This document shows, piece by piece, positions 5,153 to 5,858 of a stretch of 5,858 nt of DNA (within the stretch, counting starts at the first letter, position 1; each line of letters opens with the position of its first letter). A model generated the notes under the pieces. That model searched no databases. It saw only the letters and a list, made by a program, of their open reading frames with translations, and was not told where the DNA came from. Origin of the DNA: Sphingomonas sp. (GTDB lineage Bacteria > Pseudomonadota > Alphaproteobacteria > Sphingomonadales > Sphingomonadaceae); NCBI GenBank assembly GCA_030146605.1, contig JASLBO010000240.1, positions 1 through 5,858 of the forward strand, read 5' to 3'. Position numbers and translations under genes: made by a program.

Positions 5153-5858
5153 AGGCAGCGGCGATGAACGCCTCGACCGCGGTCTGTGCGAGATCGTCGG
5201 TCATCTGCGTGCGCGGATGCTTGCAGAAATAGGCCGAGGCCGCGTCGATCGGGCCGCCGAGGCCGCGATCCTTGGCGAGCTTGGCGCAGCGGATCATGTC
5301 GATCGCGACGCCGGCGCTGTTGGGCGAATCCTCGACCGACAGGCGCAGCTCGAGGTTCATCGGCACGTTGCCGAACATCGAGCCTTCCATGCGCAGGAAG
5401 CAGACCTTGTTGTCGTTCTGCCACGGCACATAGTCCGACGGGCCGATGTGGACGTTCTCGTCGTCGAGCCGCTCGGCCGCGACCGACTGGACCGCCTCGG
5501 TCTTCGAGATCTTCTTCGACGCCAGGCGGCGGTGGTTCGACATGTTGAGGAAGTCGGTGTTGCCGCCGGTGTTGAGCTGGTAGGTGCGGTCCAGCTTCAC
5601 GCCGCGTTTCGCAAACAAGTCGGTCAGCACGCGGTGGACAATGGTCGCGCCGAGCTGCGCCTTGATGTCGTCGCCGATGATCGGCACCCCTGCCGCCTCG
5701 AATCGCGCCGCCCATTCGGGGTTGCTGGCGATGAACACCGGGATGTTGTTGACGAACGCCACCCCGGCTTCGAGCGCGCATTCGGCGTAGAATTCACTCG
5801 CCGCCTGCGATCCGACCGGCAGATAGTTCATCAGCACGTCGGCCCGGCTCTCGCGCAG
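5151..5858 (-). CDS. ino1: Inositol-1-phosphate synthase, N-terminus outside window
   Basis: This NAD-dependent cytosolic enzyme isomerises D-glucose-6-phosphate to myo-inositol-phosphate, the committed step of inositol synthesis. The last 235 residues are present and the frame runs off the window edge at 5858; the apparent start at 5837 is an internal GTG (valine). Family motifs, numbered from the first visible residue, are [12 protein letters not shown] (6-17), NNIPVFIAS (37-45), [15 protein letters not shown] (62-76), [11 protein letters not shown] (96-106), the lysine-rich KKISKTEAV (115-123) with catalytic-type lysines, and [15 protein letters not shown] (139-153). The size suggests the shorter bacterial/archaeal form rather than the roughly 530-residue eukaryotic one. 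It lies 7 nt before the probable inositol-phosphate cytidylyltransferase gene. The family is secure. The stereochemical label (1L- versus 1D-phosphate naming) is a matter of numbering. Confidence 0.95.
   Translation of the reverse strand: MRESRADVLMNYLPVGSQAASEFYAECALEAGVAFVNNIPVFIASNPEWAARFEAAGVPIIGDDIKAQLGATIVHRVLTDLFAKRGVKLDRTYQLNTGGNTDFLNMSNHRRLASKKISKTEAVQSVAAERLDDENVHIGPSDYVPWQNDNKVCFLRMEGSMFGNVPMNLELRLSVEDSPNSAGVAIDMIRCAKLAKDRGLGGPIDAASAYFCKHPRTQMTDDLAQTAVEAFIAAA

Noticed and set aside
4130..5167. Plus-strand open frame of 345 codons
   Set aside because: It spans the ends of three minus-strand genes or their gaps and is antisense to the cytidylyltransferase; it has no recognisable protein features.

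Overview
The window is high-GC DNA with five confident genes, all on the minus strand, and two intergenic gaps that carry palindromic repeats. It looks like an alphaproteobacterium, most likely a sphingomonad (Sphingomonadales). The grounds are a small 'vgr-related' HExxH protein of a type I associate with sphingomonads, a chemoreceptor with the AFQTRVLAMNAAVEAGRAG signaling tip seen in that group, a pyrH-frr pair, and GC-rich intergenic palindromes. This placement comes from recognition, not from a search.

In transcription order (high to low coordinates), the window opens inside a myo-inositol-1-phosphate synthase gene (5151-5858, N-terminus outside). Seven bases later comes a stand-alone nucleotidyltransferase (4442-5143) that best fits CTP:inositol-1-phosphate cytidylyltransferase. 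Together they would convert glucose-6-phosphate to inositol-1-phosphate and then to CDP-inositol, the activated head group for inositol phospholipids or related phosphodiesters. After a 133-nt gap with a weak hairpin and a TATAAT box comes a two-TM methyl-accepting chemotaxis protein (2527-4308).

The next gap (2315-2526) holds an inverted pair of GAAA-loop hairpins. It is followed by the vgr-related putative metallopeptidase gene (1856-2314). The 502-nt gap at 1354-1855 holds an elaborate nested inverted-repeat element (about 1513-1846). One of its two unit copies appears to be interrupted by a second, 62-64 nt element that can fold as a three-way junction. The rest of that gap is the probable promoter and leader of pyrH.

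The window ends with pyrH (UMP kinase, 622-1353) and frr (ribosome recycling factor, 50-607), a tightly spaced housekeeping pair. A perfect 8-bp hairpin lies immediately after frr. Bases 1-26 may hold the start of the next gene but are too short to call.

The points most worth following up are the repeat-within-repeat element, the inferred CDP-inositol gene pair, the vgr-related HExxH protein, and the altered signaling tip of the chemoreceptor.
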